DNA of 7,216 nt from JBCBTJ01 sp964597685 (GTDB lineage: Bacteria > Pseudomonadota > Alphaproteobacteria > Caulobacterales > Hyphomonadaceae): NCBI GenBank assembly GCA_964597685.1, contig CAZQZC010000145.1, forward strand, positions 1 to 7,216, read 5' to 3'. The notes under the pieces were generated by a model. That model was not told the DNA's origin, ran no database searches, and saw only the letters and a program-made list of their open reading frames with translations. This document shows positions 5,965 to 7,216 of the stretch, piece after piece. The position numbers and the translations under genes were made by a program. Each line of letters starts with the position of its first letter. The first letter of the stretch is position 1.

Positions 5965-6568
5965 GCGGTCCAACGTCGCCCTTGGTCGCGTAGGAACGCC
6001 GCAACGCAGCATGGGCGAGCGCTGGCCGCAAGGCTTGCGGCGCTTGGAACACGGCGCAGCGGTGCGGCTCTACTGCGCCACGCCGGGCGGCGGCGTAGGT
6101 CTCGCCCAAGGTGTTGAGGATCGCTTCCAACGCGCCGGCTGCGTCTGGATCGAGCGCGCCAGCGGCCAACACCATGAGAAGGCCTTCCGGCTCCAAATTG
6201 CGGTCTTTGCGTTCGAACGCCGCTTCGTAGCCGTCGATCAGGGGCGCCAGCCGAGCCGGCGACCAGGCGGTGTCGACCAGCGCATGCACGACGTCGTGTT
6301 TTCGGGGCGTCAGACCTGCAGCGATTTCGTCCAGCGCATCGCGCCACCATTGGAATCGAATCGCGCCCAACATGTCCTCGCTGACGACGGATCGGACACG
6401 GGCCAGTTCATAATTGAAGGCGTACACTGCGACGAGGCGTCGACGATCGAACTCCGCCGCATATCGGCTTGATAGCCAGCGATCTTCGTCCACGCGTTTC
6501 AAACGCGAGTCGAGCGCAGTCCAGTGTTCCGGCGTCAACGTGGTGGCAGTCTCGATCATGCGGCCCAT
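5915..6568 (-). CDS. Short squalene/phytoene synthase-family protein, NDUFAF6-like
   Basis: A 217-residue protein, all helical in appearance. The best-matching stretch (residues 28-82) has DRWLSSRYA, VYAFNYELARVRSVVSE, and LGAIRFQWWRDALDEI. These line up with the N-terminal part of the squalene/phytoene synthase fold and especially with NDUFAF6, the mitochondrial complex I assembly factor (human: AFNVELAQVKDSVSE, then MRMQFWK). The Asp-rich motifs that bind prenyl diphosphate through magnesium in true synthases are absent: the place of the first is taken by NYELARVRSVVSE. The protein is also shorter than typical synthases (about 270-330), with the later helices abbreviated. A catalytic role in terpene synthesis is therefore unlikely, and an assembly or scaffold role is an inference by homology. 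The ATG at 6568 has no clear Shine-Dalgarno; ATG 6559 (residue 4) is the alternative. Divergent from sodB and convergent with the DUF1353 gene. Confidence 0.88.
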   Translation of the reverse strand: MGRMIETATTLTPEHWTALDSRLKRVDEDRWLSSRYAAEFDRRRLVAVYAFNYELARVRSVVSEDMLGAIRFQWWRDALDEIAAGLTPRKHDVVHALVDTAWSPARLAPLIDGYEAAFERKDRNLEPEGLLMVLAAGALDPDAAGALEAILNTLGETYAAARRGAVEPHRCAVFQAPQALRPALAHAALRRSYATKGDVGPLKKRLAILGAFVSGRI

Positions 6569-6574
6569 ATGTGG

Positions 6575-6599
6575 TTCAAAGCGGCGTGATCGCTACGAA
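6575..6599 (+). promoter_or_regulatory. Promoter candidate for sodB
   Basis: TTCAAAG (6575-6581), 10 bases, then GCTACGAA (6592-6599), compared with TTGACGS-N10-14-GCTANAWC. The right block keeps GCTA and is the better half; the left block is modest (4 of 7). Transcription would begin near 6605, just before the ribosome site. I saw no operator or iron-responsive element that I could defend. Confidence 0.3.
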
Positions 6600-6610
6600 T
6601 TTCCCTAAGC

Positions 6611-6617
6611 AAGGAGG
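6611..6617 (+). promoter_or_regulatory. Strong ribosome binding site of sodB
   Basis: AAGGAGG is a perfect Shine-Dalgarno 7 bases before the ATG at 6625. It is by far the strongest in the window and fixes the sodB start; it implies high expression, as expected for an abundant superoxide dismutase. Confidence 0.9.
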
Positions 6618-6624
6618 CCCCCTC

Positions 6625-7216
6625 ATGGCGTTTGATCTTCCGGCCCTGCCCTATCCGCGCAACGGCCTTGAGCCGCACATCTCCGAGCAGACGCTCGACT
6701 TTCACTACGGAAAGCACCACCAAGCGTATGTGACCAATCTGAACAAGCTGGTCGAAGGCACCGCGCACGAAAACGCCTCGCTGGAAGAGGTCGTCAAAGC
6801 CTCGTCTGGCGATCCGGCGAAAGCAGGCGTGTTCAACAATTCCGCCCAGGTCTGGAACCACACTTTCTATTGGCATTCGATGAAGGCTGGCGGAGGCGGA
6901 GCTCCGACCGGAAAAATCGCTGAAATGATCGATCGCGATTTCGGCTCTTACGACGCCTTCAAGGAGCAATTTGCGGCGGCGGGCGCGACGCAATTCGGCT
7001 CCGGCTGGGCGTGGCTCGTTTTGACGGATGGAAAGCTGGAGATCCGCAAGACGCCCAATGCCGAGACGCCGTTGACGGAAGCGGGCGTCACCCCGCTCCT
7101 GACCATGGATGTCTGGGAGCACGCCTATTACCTCGACTACCAGAACGCCCGGCCGAAATACTTTGAGACGTTCCTCACTGAATTGGTGAATTGGGACTTT
7201 GCGAACCAGAATCTGG
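6625..7216 (+). CDS. sodB: Superoxide dismutase, Fe type (3' end cut off by window)
   Basis: Converts superoxide to oxygen and hydrogen peroxide in the cytoplasm. The 197 codons present cover almost the whole protein; E. coli SodB has 193 residues and a similar C-terminus, so only a few residues are probably missing. The four metal ligands are present: His27 (in DFHYGKHH), His79 (in QVWNHTFYWHSM), Asp162 and His166 (in MDVWEHAYYLDY). Tyr35 corresponds to the gateway tyrosine. The Gln in NNSAQVWNHTFYW (Gln75) corresponds to E. coli Gln69, the residue marking the iron type rather than the manganese type. TQFGSGWAWLV and the following NAETPL also fit iron enzymes. Cambialistic use of manganese cannot be excluded from sequence. 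No signal peptide is seen. The gene is divergent from the NDUFAF6-like gene across a 56-bp spacer. Confidence 0.97.
   Translation, partial: MAFDLPALPYPRNGLEPHISEQTLDFHYGKHHQAYVTNLNKLVEGTAHENASLEEVVKASSGDPAKAGVFNNSAQVWNHTFYWHSMKAGGGGAPTGKIAEMIDRDFGSYDAFKEQFAAAGATQFGSGWAWLVLTDGKLEIRKTPNAETPLTEAGVTPLLTMDVWEHAYYLDYQNARPKYFETFLTELVNWDFANQNL

Noticed and set aside
6556..7122. A 188-codon open frame antisense to sodB
   Set aside because: It is opposite the conserved superoxide dismutase frame, has no ribosome site or motif, and spans the divergent promoter region.

Overview
The window is a GC-rich, gene-dense piece of bacterial chromosome, most likely from an alphaproteobacterium (genus not determinable by eye). 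Several things point that way: a UvrA with the CxxS version of its first zinc site and a GGGKST Walker A, a folate-dependent TrmFO, a short NDUFAF6-like squalene/phytoene synthase-family protein, and promoter-like sites resembling the Caulobacter housekeeping consensus. There are no RNA genes, CRISPR arrays or insertion sequences, and no gene-free stretch longer than about 110 bp.

Layout from left to right. Positions 2-2797 (+) hold uvrA, which enters already open and lacks about 47 N-terminal residues. Its stop overlaps by 4 bp the stop of a convergent gene at 2794-3657 (-) for an unrecognised six-helix membrane protein. That gene has a good promoter candidate and a tiny 5-codon upstream ORF joined to it by an ATGA overlap. 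A 109-bp divergent spacer then leads to trmFO (3767-5173, +), followed after 23 bp by a DUF1353-domain gene (5197-5964, +), probably in the same transcript. The DUF1353 gene runs head-on into the NDUFAF6-like gene (5915-6568, -), with a 50-bp antiparallel coding overlap. A 56-bp divergent spacer separates the latter from a Fe-type superoxide dismutase gene (6625 to the right edge, +), which lacks only its last few codons.

The genes do not form one obvious pathway: DNA repair (UvrA), tRNA T-loop methylation (TrmFO), oxidative-stress defence (SodB), a possible respiratory-complex assembly factor and two proteins of unknown role. I see no novel multi-gene system. The points worth a second look are the coupled micro-ORF, the two convergent gene overlaps, the degenerate zinc site and basic tail of UvrA, the shortened synthase-like protein without Asp-rich motifs, and the DUF1353 protein with an extra N-terminal region.
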